Positions 20,464 through 32,133 of a stretch of 64,000 nt of DNA are shown here, one piece after another. Below the pieces are notes generated by a model, which searched no databases, had not been told where the DNA came from, and worked only from the letters and a program-made list of their open reading frames with translations. Source of the stretch: Blattamonas nauphoetae (Eukaryota > Preaxostyla > Oxymonadida); assembly GCA_033064195.1 (NCBI GenBank), contig JARBJD010000026.1, forward strand, positions 310,001 to 374,000. The letters are read 5' to 3'. A program made the translations under genes and the position numbers. Every line of letters begins with the position of its first letter. Position 1 is the first letter of the stretch.

Positions 20464-23004
20464 TTATGATCTGACGACTTTCGGAACTGCTGTGTGAGGG
20501 AGTTGGTTCGGAGGTGGGAACCGCTCGGCAAGATCTGCGACGAAACTGCAAAGAAGTTGTTCAATGTTTGTTGACTTGGCAACAATGAAGGAAACAGAAT
20601 GATTGAACTTCTCGCAATATTGTTTGAATAACTTCCAAGCCCACATCCAAGGGCCCTTGTGTTTGTATGCGTCTTCTTCCACATTTCGGACATTCATTGG
20701 GATTCTTCCCTCATCACACAGACTTCTGAAGAAGTCTCTCCCCTCCAGGTTCTCTCCCCCACCAGAGATGCTCGTACATTCCCTGGGGGGAGGCTCGCTT
20801 CCGATGTCGGATCCGTATTCACTGTCATCGTGGAGTATGGTCCGAGAACGATGCTGTCCAACTCCACCAGAGATAGGAGAGGAGACCAAGTTTGATTGCT
20901 CCAGTCCGGAGTGATGAGGACTCCCTTCTTCACTGGTTCCTCCCTCAGCTTCTTCAGAACTCGTGGAATGAGGAGAATCGGAGGATGACAGAGAGGTTGT
21001 ATCATCCCTGTCCAGTTGACGACGAGGGCATTCACGCCAGCTGAGTGCTCTTCCGGTCTCAGCGAGAAGTATTTGTGACATTGTCTGTTCTGATCTGTGG
21101 CGAAGAGATCGATCAGAGGAACGTAAGACCATCGATCTTTCAATACCTGAAGCGCTAGAGGGGTCAGCATGAACTCCGCAAGAGGGTGGAGCCTTGACAG
21201 AGCATCCGCTACTGTATTCTTCACTCCCGCAATGTGTTGGATGTCGGCCAGAATCATCCCACTCGATCTGATTGTTTGAAGAGTTTGATTCGTGATCTGA
21301 ACAAGGGATGAGGTGGCTCTCTGCTTCTTCACATTTTGAACGGCCGTCGTATTGTCGCTGTGAACTGTGATTGCCCGCACATCCTTCCTGCTTGAGGAGC
21401 ATGGTCGCTTTGATTAGGGAGAAACGAATCGCTGCCGTTTCTTTCCAATTGGACGTCTGAACCTTCTGCTGTTCGGTCCAGACTCCATGGAAGAGAGTTG
21501 TCTCCTCCCCAATCGTGAGCACACATCCCCAGCCCCATGGGCTCGCATCTGTGGTGAGAGATGCTGTGGGTGTGACTTGACGGAAGGAGTGAGGAGTGTT
21601 CCGTTCTATCGCTGAAGCCCAGAAGGTGATCTCTCCCAGGTGGAGACGGTTGAGCTGGACCTTCGCTTCCCATCCACCCTGCCTGGCACCCATGTCTTTC
21701 CATTGGTTTAATTTCTGCAGGTTGAGGCTCGCAGCTGGAATGACCGTTCGAAGGAAGTTGAGACGACCGATCAGAGCTGCCAAGTCCCTCACTCTGATTG
21801 ATTCTCGATGTAGGATGATTGCCTTGGTCATCCGCAATTGATGGAGGAGTTTGGAGCGTCGAGACGAGGTGATTGAGATCGATTGTGTAACCGCGTCGAT
21901 CGACCATCCCAAGAATTCGATTGATTGGGACGGGACTGTCTGACACTTGCTGACGGCAATCTGAAAACCCAAGTTTGTCAGGGTTTCCATCGCTCTTTCT
22001 GTATTGACCCTTGCCGACTCCATCGTTTGCGAGATGAGGAGAATGTCGTCTAGATAGAAGATTATCGGAATCTGGAGAATGTGGCGGAGATGTTTCACAG
22101 CACAACGCATAATCTTCGTAAACGTTCGCGGAGCAGTCGACAACCCGAACGGCATTCCCACGTATTGATAAAACTGCTTCTCGAACTCGAAGCAGAGATA
22201 CTTCCTGAGTTGTGGAGGCACCAAGACATGTTGATATGCATTCTTCAGGTCTATACTCGTCATCCATTCTCCTCCATTGATGAAAGAGGTCGCTGTTTTT
22301 ACATCTTCCATTTTGAAATGCTCGACCTTCAGTTCCTTGTTGAGTGCCGTCGCATTCAAGATCTTCCGCCATCTCCCCCCCGTTTTTGGGACAAGGAAGG
22401 TATGAAGAGAGAGGGTGACTTCCGTTTGTGGGACAGGAACAACCACACCCGTCTGGATCTCTTCCAACAAGAGTGAATGAAAGCCGCCGTCTCCTCCACA
22501 TTGCCCTTGAATGGAGGAGACCACGGGAGTTCTTGCAACTTCTGCGGGGACTCTGGACTGATCCACTCCCACATTGCCCCTGCTAACACCCTCTCCTTCC
22601 CGCCTATCTCCTCCCATCTCGCCAAGGCATCCCTCAGCCTCTCCGGAACTGGTCGACTGGATGGTTGTGTTAATGTCGTTTGGGGTAGAATCTGTTGCGT
22701 TGTCCCTTGGGTTGAGTCGGGAGGCGGACTGACCCCCCTTGTTGAGAGAAAGAATTTTGACTAAACTGTTGTTGTGGATTATTGGACTGAGTGAACCCTG
22801 GAGATTGATTGGGAGGTAGAAGCAGATCATTGGGGGCTGTCGCTGGTTGAGTGAGCCCCAAAGTGAAAGCGACCTGTCCCGCATTGACCGGGGTAACGTA
22901 TCGGCCAAGATGGCTGCAGGCTGCAGAGTCCGCAGCATCCAAGATACCCTTCGTGATAATTGGCAGGATGTGTTTTGGCGGCTCTCCATGTGTGACCATA
23001 TCAT
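20464..23004 (-). CDS. Reverse transcriptase / RNase H region of DIRS-like element 2
   Basis: An 846-residue open stretch. The central RT domain shows 'MTSIDLKNAYQHVLV', 'GMPFGLSTAPRTFTK' and the catalytic 'FYLDDILLISQT'. This combination is typical of the DIRS/Ngaro branch rather than Ty3. 'SLTTDASPWGWGCVL' marks the start of RNase H. The last part ('WAWKLFKQYCEKFNHSVSF') resembles the core-binding region of a tyrosine recombinase. A further RNase H-like stretch with 'VHSDNTTAV' and 'NTVADALSR' is present in an adjacent frame (about 20694-21380). The protein copies the element's RNA in the host cell. Confidence 0.85.
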   Translation of the reverse strand: MIWSHMESRQNTSCQLSRRVSWMLRTLQPAAILADTLPRSMRDRSLSLWGSLNQRQPPMICFYLPINLQGSLSPIIHNNSLVKILSLNKGGQSASRLNPRDNATDSTPNDINTTIQSTSSGEAEGCLGEMGGDRREGEGVSRGNVGVDQSRVPAEVARTPVVSSIQGQCGGDGGFHSLLLEEIQTGVVVPVPQTEVTLSLHTFLVPKTGGRWRKILNATALNKELKVEHFKMEDVKTATSFINGGEWMTSIDLKNAYQHVLVPPQLRKYLCFEFEKQFYQYVGMPFGLSTAPRTFTKIMRCAVKHLRHILQIPIIFYLDDILLISQTMESARVNTERAMETLTNLGFQIAVSKCQTVPSQSIEFLGWSIDAVTQSISITSSRRSKLLHQLRMTKAIILHRESIRVRDLAALIGRLNFLRTVIPAASLNLQKLNQWKDMGARQGGWEAKVQLNRLHLGEITFWASAIERNTPHSFRQVTPTASLTTDASPWGWGCVLTIGEETTLFHGVWTEQQKVQTSNWKETAAIRFSLIKATMLLKQEGCAGNHSSQRQYDGRSKCEEAESHLIPCSDHESNSSNNQIEWDDSGRHPTHCGSEEYSSGCSVKAPPSCGVHADPSSASGIERSMVLRSSDRSLRHRSEQTMSQILLAETGRALSWRECPRRQLDRDDTTSLSSSDSPHSTSSEEAEGGTSEEGSPHHSGLEQSNLVSSPISGGVGQHRSRTILHDDSEYGSDIGSEPPPRECTSISGGGENLEGRDFFRSLCDEGRIPMNVRNVEEDAYKHKGPWMWAWKLFKQYCEKFNHSVSFIVAKSTNIEQLLCSFVADLAERFPPPNQLPHTAVPKVVRS

Positions 23005-23871
23005 AAACTTGGGCCATGTGTCCGATCGACGAAAAGGTTGAATGTGTTGCTGTCATCAAGGCCTGATCTTGTATTCTCTGCGCCTCTGTGATTATCGCAC
23101 GGTTTGCAGCTATTTCTGTGGGAATTCCCAACAAATTCTTGATCTGAGACGTATGTGAATTTGTCAAATCACGTTGCTGATTTGGCAATGTTGTTTGCAG
23201 CCAATTCTTAGTAAAAGATGGTTCTTGCTTCTTCATATCTTTGAAAAGTTGTTTCTTTAGCATTTCCTGTCTTTGTCGGCTGGAGATTCCACTTCGTCTG
23301 TGTCGCCGATCGCTGCATGATGATCGTGTCGATGTGCTCAAATTTCGATGGGAACTCTTCTTCCTTTTGTAGTCCTGTGCGATTTCGACTTTCGGTGGCG
23401 AAGAATCTCCTTTAGACGCATCAAGTCATCATCTGTCGAAGAAGTGTCTGATATCATTGTTGACGACTGATATGACTCTGAGGATTCTTCGAAACTACTG
23501 TCAGTGTAATCGTATTTGGATTGTTGTCGTCTATTCCGACGATGCACAGCTATACTTCGATTTTTAGATGGTCGATTTCGGTGCCTTCGATCTGTTCTAG
23601 TGGGAGAAGTACGTTTCCTCTTGAGGATCTTTTCTTGTGAGTGTATCGGTGAAAGGGGATCTAGAGCTTGTTCTGCCGTGTTTCCAATTTTAGTCTCGAT
23701 CGGTCGTGCAATTGACTGAGTTGTTGCTTGCGATATGTATTGAGGAATGGAATTGATTACTTGTTTCGTAATCTCTGTGATGAGATCAGCACTAACATTT
23801 ATCGAAGATAGTGCATCGGATTGGATTAACACTGACTGTTGACTAGGCTGAGTCATGATTGGATCTGCCAC
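22670..23871 (-). CDS. Gag-like region of DIRS-like element 2
   Basis: Two adjoining open stretches (23871-23338 and 23341-22670) overlap by a few bases. The first, 177 residues, is rich in Ser and has a basic cluster ('HRRNRRQQSK', 'RKRTSPTRTDRRHRNR'). The second, 223 residues, begins with a basic 'RSSCSDRRHRRSG' stretch and contains helices ('ANRAIITEAQRIQDQALM') and a Gln/Asn/Pro-rich end. The position at the 5' end of the element and the composition fit a DIRS-type Gag (nucleic-acid binding). There is no zinc knuckle. The assignment is by position and composition, not by a named domain. Confidence 0.6.
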
Positions 23872-23954
23872 CCATTGTTTCCTTACACGTCACCAGGGAT
23901 ATCTCACTTGTTGAAGGCACAGGTTTGGTAGAGGATTGAGTGAAAGGAAATCCT

Positions 23955-25079
23955 CTTCGTTTTTGATCTCATCCTCCTCCAAGTCAACTACAGCTTTCCC
24001 TCTTCCAAAGGTGGTCGTCGAGGTGAAAATGTTGGAGAAAGTGCGAACATGCCCGAACTTAATCAGGTCTCTTTCTCCCAAGGATGTCTCCTCGCACTCT
24101 CACTCAACTGCCACAACATTGTTTTGGGTTCGCAGACAATCTGTGATCTGAGAGGATGTTCTCCTGCCCTGACACACTACCTTGTACTTGATCTCAACCT
24201 CCCCCAAGTCAATTGCCGCTTTCCCTCCATCAAAGGTGGCCGCCGAGATGAAAATGTTGGAGAAAGTGCAGAACATGCCCGAACTTAATCAGGTCTCTTT
24301 CTCCCAAGGATGACTCCTTGCACTCTCACTCAACTTCCACGACATTGGTTCGGGTCCGCATGCAATCTTTCTTCTGAGAGGATGTTCCTCGGCTCTGACA
24401 CGCTTCTTCGTTTTTGATCTCATCCTCCTCCAAGTCAACTACAGCTTTCCCTCTTCCAAAGGTGGTCGTCGAGGTGAAAATGTTGGAGAAAGTGCGAACA
24501 TGCCCGAACTTAATCAGGTCTCTTTCTCCCAAGGATGTCTCCTCGCACTCTCACTCAACTGCCACAACATTGTTTTGGGTTCGCAGACAATCTGTGATCT
24601 GAGAGGATGTTCTCCTGCCCTGACACACTACCTTGTACTTGATCTCAACCTCCCCCAAGTCAATTGCCGCTTTCCCTCCATCAAAGGTGGCCGCCGAGAT
24701 GAAAATGTTGGAGAAAGTGCAGAACATGCCCGAACTTAATCAGGTCTCTTTCTCCCAAGGATGACTCCTTGCACTCTCACTCAACTTCCACGACATTGGT
24801 TCGGGTCCGCATGCAATCTTTCTTCTGAGAGGATGTTCCTCGGCTCTGACACGCTTCTTCGTTTTTGATCTCATCCTCCTCCAAGTCAACTACAGCTTTC
24901 CCTCTTCCAAAGGTGGTCGTCGAGGTGAAAATGTTGGAGAAAGTGCGAACATGCCCGAACTTAATCAGGTCTCTTTCTCCCAAGGATGACTCCTTGCACT
25001 CTCACTCAACTTCCACGACATTGTTTCGGGTCCGCTCGCAATCTTTCTTTTGGGAGGATGTTCTTCTGTCCTGACACTC
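23955..25079. repeat. Satellite with 451-bp higher-order unit (two ~225-bp monomers)
   Basis: The phrase CTTCGTTTTTGATCTCATCC recurs at about 23955, 24406 and 24857, a period of 451. Each unit is made of two diverged monomers of about 225 bases: one with CTCCAAGTCAACTACAGC, the other with CCCCAAGTCAATTGCCGC. Both contain GCCCGAACTTAATCAGGTCT. Copies are nearly identical at the 451 level and clearly different at the 225 level, which is a higher-order repeat. The short identical frames it encodes on both strands are repeat artefacts. Confidence 0.92.
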
Positions 25080-25860
25080 TTCGATCCAGCACTCTTTTCC
25101 GGCTCACTATACAACAGATTTGTCGTCCTGCTTGAACTTCGTCACTCGTTCACCTGGAGTCAAGTCTCCTCAACTCCGCCTTGCATGCTCCGCACGGTTG
25201 TGCTCATCTCCCAAAATTCTGTCATATCACTCCATCCTCTCCCATCCGACTGTTTGTCAATTCAACGATCTTGTGCAGGGCGTAACTTGAAAGGCGTTCT
25301 GTCTCCTCCTTTCCTTGATGCTAGCTCCACCTTGTGGTGAGCAAGTCCAGAATGCCTGTTCTTTCGTCACGTCCTTCTCACCTCCCAACCCCCATTCATA
25401 ACTCTCAATCGATATTTCCTCCAGCCAACAAGATAAGAGTGTCAAACTTCTTTCATCACTCCTTCTTATCACCTTGCAGCGAACAACAGTGATTTCGACA
25501 GAGTTGGAGCGGTCCATCTGGTATCTCTTTCCATATGTCACCCATCCGTCTCCTGCTCCAAATGTATGCGACAGTCCCTGACAATCGAGTAGTTCTCACG
25601 AGTCTTCTCGTTTTCCCCCAACTTCCGCAACATCGCTTCAGTTCCGCCAGCCGTCGTGGTCAAGATGGGAGCTTGTTAACGTCCTGCTGCTCTCCCCAGC
25701 AGTTCCCAATTTCTGTCGCTTTGAACGGCACAATCTCTCGGGACAGTCTTTGCATCATAGTCCACGTTCTTTCTGGCTCGATGAAAGTGGACCAATCGTT
25801 TTTTGGGGGGAGTATGAGACTACAATGGAAGAACAGATCTGGCTTCATGTACAACTCTCT
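25080..25860. other. Unassigned interior of DIRS-like element 1
   Basis: No intact gene. Frames are short and on both strands. The sequence is C/T-rich on the plus strand and may be decayed host sequence, but nothing can be named. Confidence 0.4.
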
Positions 25861-26110
25861 TCTCGTGGAGTGGAAGATCTGGCTTCCTTTGCAACTCCCT
25901 TCGCGTGGAGTGGAAGATCTGGCTTCCTTTGCAACTCCCTTTTCGTGGAGTGGAAGATCTGGCTTCCTTTGCAACTCCCTTCGCGTGGAGTGGAAGATCT
26001 GGCTTCCTTTGCAACTCCCTTCGCGTGGAGTGGAAGATCTGGCTTCCTTTGCAACTCCCTTTTCGTGGAGTGGAAGATCTGGCTTCCTTTGCAACTCCCT
26101 TCTCGTGGAT
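25861..26110. repeat. 40-bp minisatellite, six to seven copies
   Basis: The unit is GTGGAGTGGAAGATCTGGCT followed by TCCTTTGCAACTCCCTTCGC, period 40, with TCGC/TTTC/TCTC variants at the end. Because 40 is not a multiple of three, the array is open in all frames and yields cycling peptides on both strands; these are not genes. Confidence 0.93.
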
Positions 26111-27838
26111 GACTACATCGTCTCCACAAAACGTACTGTATCGTAACCGGTGAGTAACGCATTCATGGCTGCCACTCTGTCTTGCTCCCTGTATCCGGCG
26201 AGTTGATCTTGAGTATCTTGGAGCGCTCACACAGACCCGTTTCGTTGCTGACATTCGACTCAACTCCAATCGTCTCTGTCAAAACTGATTCCTGACACTC
26301 CATTCGGTGACGCTGGTACAGTCACTGATGGAGTTCGTAAGACACAATCAGAGTCAATGATGTGAGTCTCTTCCTGTGGATGTCATCCCAGGTAGAAAAG
26401 TTCGGCATCAGAAGCAGAATCGCTTCGATCTGTTTCTTTCGATCTCTATATTGGTCTTCTACAATGTGCTCTCCGCGACTGGCCCCACTGATTACTGGCA
26501 GTGTGGTAGATTGTGCCTCAGTGGTGACGATACTCCACAGAGAACCTTTCTTGGTTCGTCAGTATCGTCGGATGTCAAACCTGGCTTATGCTTGTTTCCG
26601 TGCGAAATCCCTCACTAACACGCTGAATGGGAGTTGCTGAGCACGTCTTGCCTTGATGTCATCCTGCGTGAACAATCCAGTCGAGATTTGAGTGGGAAAA
26701 GAGAGCAACGATCACTTCGTCAAAACTGATTGGGTTCATTTCAGCTTCGACTCCAAGTTGTGTTGAGGCACTCGGTGTTTTCAGAGATGCTCCTGGATAA
26801 AAAGTATGTTCTCCCAAATGGATGGTGAACACCGAAGACGTATGGATGGAGAGTTTACCCATCGATCTTTGGGGACCACACTCTCCGAATTCCCCCGAGC
26901 TTGCCATTGCTTGATGTTGATTGATGCGTTGAATACTTGATTGATTTCTGTCTTCCCGCTGTCCGTTCTCTTTTTGGTAGTCTGTGCATATACTTCCAAC
27001 AAGTATTGTGAGGACCGTCTGGTGTTCCTCGAACCTGGTTGTTGGAGTCTGGTTTCTCAACACCGAGTCATATATAATCATCATTTGCACTTGGATTTCG
27101 GGATCTTTCCGTATAAATCATGTAAAAACGTGCCAGAGTTGAGTTGGTCATTCCTGATGAGCTGTGACTCTAAATTTCCATATGGCGCGAGTTGTAATGT
27201 GATTCGAACTAGAGGTGATCGATAAACGGCTTAAGCAAGCAAAAGAAGAAGAGTCGGTGGGTGATTGTCCTTCATAGATCATGTCCGCCAATGACCATGG
27301 CTTGCGAGTTGATAAGTGTGAAATAGCTCTCACAAGTAACGCAGGGGTTTGTTATGACCATGGTTGACTGTTTGTACCGATATAGCACATTGGACAGACA
27401 AAGCCCTCATTCATCAGTTGGTTCGGAAATATTCCTTTCATCTCCTCCTTCTTCGGGAGATCATCTTTCCAAACAATCAGTTCCAAGATAAGCACAAGCA
27501 GTAATATCTTGAGTTCAAAATGTATTGCTACTGGGCTGATAGATGCTGCTCTTCAGGTTTGAGAGGCCTCCCGATGTATGGCTGAATGACCAGTAGTTAA
27601 GGAGGGGAAACAGGATTCCCTCCCCCGTTTAAAAAATTGTTGAAGACTTGACCTTGGCTATGGCGTTGTGTTGCTTCTTAGCGCGCATGAAGGCCGCAAC
27701 GACCACATGGTCCTTGACATACGAGCTATCGTATGATGTTCTCAGTTGTCAAGACATATAAGAGTCTTAAGTCATAGAAATTGATTCTTCGCATGTATCT
27801 GGCCATAGTGTTGATGAGTCTAGTTTGTCGTGGTGGAT
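26111..27838. other. Unassigned interior of DIRS-like element 1
   Basis: No gene is supported. A minus-strand frame at 26659-27090 has a mixed hydrophilic composition that might be an eroded surface-protein fragment, but no motif confirms it. The rest has only short frames. Confidence 0.4.
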
Positions 27839-28300
27839 TCATGATGGCTGTTGAATTTGCTGGTATCCCAAAATTTGGTCGAGTTTGGTGGCTCCAATCA
27901 GATCTTGCGTTGAACAGGAGACCATAAAGAGTACCCTCGTCGCAAAGAACTCCATATTTCTAACGTCAGATTTGCATTGATCTTTCGATTTGGTCGGTGG
28001 ATTTCTTGTTGATTTGCCCACTATGCATAATTGGACGATGACTTGTCACTTCGTATCTGGGGATTGCTTCCTCCTAAACTGGAATTTGCAGATTTGTACG
28101 AGAACCTGTGTCCGAGAGAAGAGTTGAAAAGTGGTTCAAGTAATGAGTCATCGAGCAAGTCCAAGTTTGATTTGGGTGTTGTCAACCAATGTAGAAAGAG
28201 TTTCATGAATAGTAGTTTGTTAGTTTGCGACGAGGACATGTATGTATTGAGTTTTGTTTGATCTTTGGGTTGGCCACCCATTGTATATTTCCACGTCACC
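27839..28300 (-). pseudogene. Gag-like remnant of DIRS-like element 1
   Basis: Two short minus-strand stretches begin just inside the right terminal repeat, at the same relative position as the Gag frame of element 2. 'MGGQPKDQTKLNTYMSSSQT' follows the shared ACAATGGGTGG sequence, and 'TQDLIGATKLDQILGYQQ' vaguely recalls the helical part of the element 2 Gag. The identification rests on position. The frame is broken, as expected for an old copy. Confidence 0.45.
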
Positions 28301-28354
28301 GGTCTCAGTTGTTAATGAAGCCCTGGTTTGTTGGGTGTCAGAGCGTAGCGATGA

Positions 28355-29226
28355 CACTTTCGGAGCGCCTGAAGGTGTGGTGACGACGAAGTTGTCGATG
28401 ATGATGTTCGAGACGGGCTGTCCCCCCACCTTCACAACTTCTGTCGGAACATACGAGTAAGCATTGAACAGGTCTGCATTCTTTCCATCTTCCGACAGAC
28501 GAGCTGTGGCGACAGCCTGTTGACCGCTTGAAACAGCCGAGACAGTCGCTGTGATGTAGGCAGTGTGTTCCGGTCCAGTTCCGGCTGCTGGCGAGCCTGT
28601 CATGAGAATGTTGTAAGAAGCCCCGACTTCGAGAAGGCGGGTTGTGAACGTGATGGTGCACGAGAGATGATCATCTGAGCCTGCCACACTCACTGACGCC
28701 AAACGCGGCTTCTCCGCAGGAACTTCAAAGTTCAGCGTCTTGTGAAGGACACAGTCAACACCATTCTTGACTCGAGTGATGGTGTATGCTGATCCATACG
28801 ATAGTTTTGAGGAAGAATAATTGTAGATTTTGGTGTAGAATTCGATGAATGTCGAACTGTTGGCTGACAGGGAAGCGAGAGTGGTGTCGCCCAAGTTCAC
28901 ATATGTGGTGCCAGCTGTGCTGAGATATGCTCCCTCCAAACGGATAATGACATTCTTCTCTCCGTTTGCAGTGTCCATTTTCACAATCACATTTGAGATG
29001 GATGGGGTGATGATGGGTGTCTTGATAGTGATGGTTTCGATGATGATTTCAGTTTCTTCGTTATGGGTCGTCTTCGGTGCTGACTTCGCAACAGAAGTCA
29101 GTGTATATGTTGCATTGTTGTACAGTTGTCCTGTCCCATCATCGTTCAGAGACACAGCAACTGTTGCCTCTTGTGAATCGCCTGATCCAGACACAATGGC
29201 AGTGAGGACAGTTGAATGTGAAGGTG
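28355..29226 (-). CDS. Giant surface protein gene, segment 3 (Ig-like repeats)
   Basis: About 290 codons, open throughout. It starts 'SHSTVLTAIVSGSGDSQEAT' continuing from segment 2, and ends '...VVTTPSGAPKV' continuing into segment 4. It contains two to three repeats with 'LSYGSAYTITRVKNG', 'AEKPRLASVSVAGSDDHLSC' and 'RLLEVGASYNILM' strands, the same pattern as in segments 2 and 5. Most of the exposed residues are Ser/Thr. It is bounded on both sides by DIRS-like elements that left no target duplication. Confidence 0.82.
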
Positions 29227-29344
29227 TTCCCTCCGCTCACACCATAACCAAACCAGGGCCATCAACTGTTGAGTCTCACAACGGGGAAGTGGAAGAATGG
29301 GTGGCCCGATCTATCTACACAAACAAACTTCATAGATATTCTCA

Positions 29345-32133
29345 TTAGTTTTTACAAAACTATCTCCGACAATCTTCGATTACTATCTCGTTAACACGAC
29401 TAATAAGCCAATCAATGATACTTCTCGTAGTTTTCATTTGAATGTATCCGCAACGAAATGACATCTCTCAAGCGTAGTACAATGGTCAAGCTGTACAACA
29501 ACTTTGTCCGCACTCAAGATAGTGCCGTTACTGAAACAATAAGGACTAAGATGGGATAAGTGGGCAAAAGGACGCCACGCAATTGAATCCAAATAATCCA
29601 TCGAAGATTGACGGAGGTACCAGTTGGAGGGTTAGTACCGAAAGAATAAACGGAACAAGACACTACGTCCGGGTTTCAATACTTTCTTCGAACGGAGGCA
29701 TATACATGAACGGGGGTAGGCTCAATCAACATGAGTGCTACTCCCACCACGCAACAAACAGTTTCGACATGAAAAAATGCAAAGGTCTTATCTCTACCCG
29801 CTACCAGATTGCGGGAGGGTCAAATAGCGAGATAGGACGCAAACAGCCGACTTCCGAAGACAAAGTCACCAAAGTGGTTCGGTGGACCTTCCCGACAAGG
29901 TTAACGCCAAGCAAAGTCACCAAACACCCACCAGGTGGGGATGCCCTCGGACTACAAGCGAGATATTTGGGTTGGTATCGCCAAAGAGGTCCCCGCTCTT
30001 GCGAACTAAATCAGCGATCAAGAACCTCAAAAGTCACCTAAAGATGGATACTAATGCTCTGTTGTCAAATGAGAACCACTTATTTTCGATTTCGGAAGAC
30101 TGAAATGAGGAAATATCGTTTTTCCACAACCATTTCAATATTGGCCCATCTCAATCTGAGAAGCAGCAACTAGCATGAGGACTATCCGAAATACACTTCG
30201 ATCCAACCGAAGAATGCAGACGCTCTTTAAAGTTCGACCAAAAAACCATTCAGGAGTACATTCAGATCGAGCAACAACATGAAGAGCTAAAACACCAAAC
30301 AATGACCACGACCTTCAGCATGACACCTAAATACACTTTCAAATAACTCATAGAAACCTGATTTGAACATTTTGCTGTGACAGGGTGACTCTTCATCTCG
30401 AATTTCACCGACAGAGAAAGCTCCACACTATTTCGCATCTTTGGGACCACGACAGAATGTTCAGATCGAATGAACTGATATTCATGACAACCATGTTGTA
30501 CTTAAGCACCGAACGCTGGTACTCGCTCAAAATCTGGTGAGAAAATGGAGTGGAACACGACAACCCTGTGATACTCTAAAACAGGAAAGAAATCATCTTG
30601 ACCTTAATGCAGCCATCCAAATCAAAGACGGGACGGGTTAACAATTCCAAATCTTCCAGCACTCGTTCCCAAACGGAAGAAAGAAATTTATCCGTGAAAT
30701 CCACTGTTTCGGAGTCCCAATCCGGGATCAGCGATGGACACCGATAATTCGAGTAATTCCTAGACAACTCGGAAACTGTGATCAACTTACATTTCGAATG
30801 GACACAAGCTGAGAACATGTACTCAAACGGCAACCGCAACAGCTCAACTTCAGAAAGCGTTATACCAGAGGGCAGAAAGAAGTAAAGATGGAGCAATCCG
30901 AAGCCACACGAAGCCGTCGAGCTACTCCAGTCTCCACCTCAGACGTGTTCACAAAGTGGGAAGATGTTGGAACTGACAAAACATTATTCAGGTCCATCAT
31001 CACAATGATAGTGTGAAACAACAGAAATGAGTCGGGTCAACCCACTCGCTCCGACATGGAAGAAGAGCAGGTCAAGAAGATATCAGCCACGACTATCAGG
31101 CTCAATGTTTCGTCCTCCAGTCTGTAGAACATGAAGGACAAGTCTGAGGAACAGAAATTCGCTTCTTGGAGAGCATGGGATGGTTCTCTCAATACACCTT
31201 TCTTCGTACGATTGACCGAAGACAGAGCAAGTGCCAAGCCAGACAGTCGGTGAGAGCAGAAAGTGAAAGAGATAAACAGATGCGGAAAAGGAAGGAACGA
31301 CAGCGTTTCATCGGCGCATCGCCTTCTTTCGGAGCAAAGACAGTCTTGTCGAAGCGTCGGCTGAGCTAGAGTGAAAGGCAACGTCAAATAGCCAGGTGCA
31401 CACGGGGCTACACAGAGGAAGGAACGACCCATCTGAAGCAACGCAACCCAGAAGGAGCAAGATTCCTCGGTGACATTTCGAATTCGAGCCTCAAGGAGAG
31501 TCCAGCAAGGAACCATCAAGAAATGGTCCAGTCTTCAAGTGAGATTATTGGACGATGTTTCTCACATCATCAGATGACTCAACGGGAACGATCGTTTTCA
31601 CTGAGAAGGGATGGACTCGCAGGCAAGATGCTCATGGCACGAACAGTAAAAGACATTTTTTGAACGACGATCGCAGGCGTATGTTCACTGTCTCCCGGAT
31701 ACTAATGAACAAGGACACATAATGGGGTCATCTTGAACTCGATCATCGCAATGTGGACTGATGTTGAGTGTACCCTCTGCGCAGCACTGAACAGGGAAGA
31801 CGGAACGATGGACAACGTCATTCTCGTTGGAAAAGCGTGTTGAGAAAGATTTGCATCCGGCAGTAAACCTGAGAATCTCCCAGCGACGCTCAGGGGACAT
31901 ACTATGAATCAACCAGAGTGAAGAGGAATCAAGGAGACTATTACATCTGAGCTCGTCAAACCCGACTCTGCAGCTCAAGTCAGCTGCCTGGCGCGGTGAG
32001 ACAGGAGATGAATGACATCGCATTCAAGACGACAACCCAGGAGTCGTGACGTGTCCAAATCAGGAGCTCGTCTCCAACGAGTCCATCGCCAGGGTTTATA
32101 GTTGTCTGACACTTTACACGAGAACGTGAGGTT
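29345..32133. other. Unidentified interior of DIRS-like element 3
   Basis: Nearly 2.8 kb without a recognisable gene. Open frames are short and lie on both strands (for example minus 30576-30896 and 31037-31519), with ordinary composition but no motif. It could be eroded captured host sequence or former element coding sequence; I cannot tell. Confidence 0.4.

Larger units (their letters stand above)
19140..23954 (-). mobile_element. DIRS-like YR retroelement 2 (4.8 kb, near whole), nested in element 1
   Basis: This is a DIRS-1-type layout on the minus strand: inverted terminal repeat, gag-like frame, RT/RNase H, tyrosine recombinase, internal complementary region (about 19510-19585) and inverted terminal repeat. 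The terminal repeats share a block of about 60 bases (TCAACAAGTGAGATATCCCT onward) with almost no difference. The internal region joins the complements of both ends (GTTGTAGA|AGGATTTCC) and fixes the limits. There is no target duplication. It is inserted in a satellite unit inside element 1, so it is younger. It looks whole or nearly so, with perhaps one or two breaks; some frame changes may be the overlaps normal for the family. Confidence 0.92.
18241..28354 (-). mobile_element. DIRS-like YR retroelement 1 (10.1 kb, degraded, with a nested element)
   Basis: The ends are inverted repeats of the DIRS type. Left CATTTCCAACAAACCAGTGC and right ...GAGCGTAGCGATGA share an inner GGTGACGTGGAAATATACAA block. 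An internal complementary region at about 18596-18690 contains the complements of both ends joined together, which fixes the termini. There is no target duplication: the flanking gene reads through 'GAPKV|TFVKA'. A gag-like remnant lies at 27840-28300 on the minus strand. RT and recombinase are not recognisable, so it looks old and heavily decayed, with many breaks. It also contains satellite and 40-bp repeats and a nested, much better preserved DIRS-like element (19140-23954). Confidence 0.85.

Noticed and set aside
21329-22501. 390-codon minus-strand frame inside the DIRS-like element
   Set aside because: It overlaps the RT frame in another register and shows no motif; a shadow frame.
25535-26269. 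Several overlapping frames on both strands
   Set aside because: They are produced by the 40-bp array cycling through frames.
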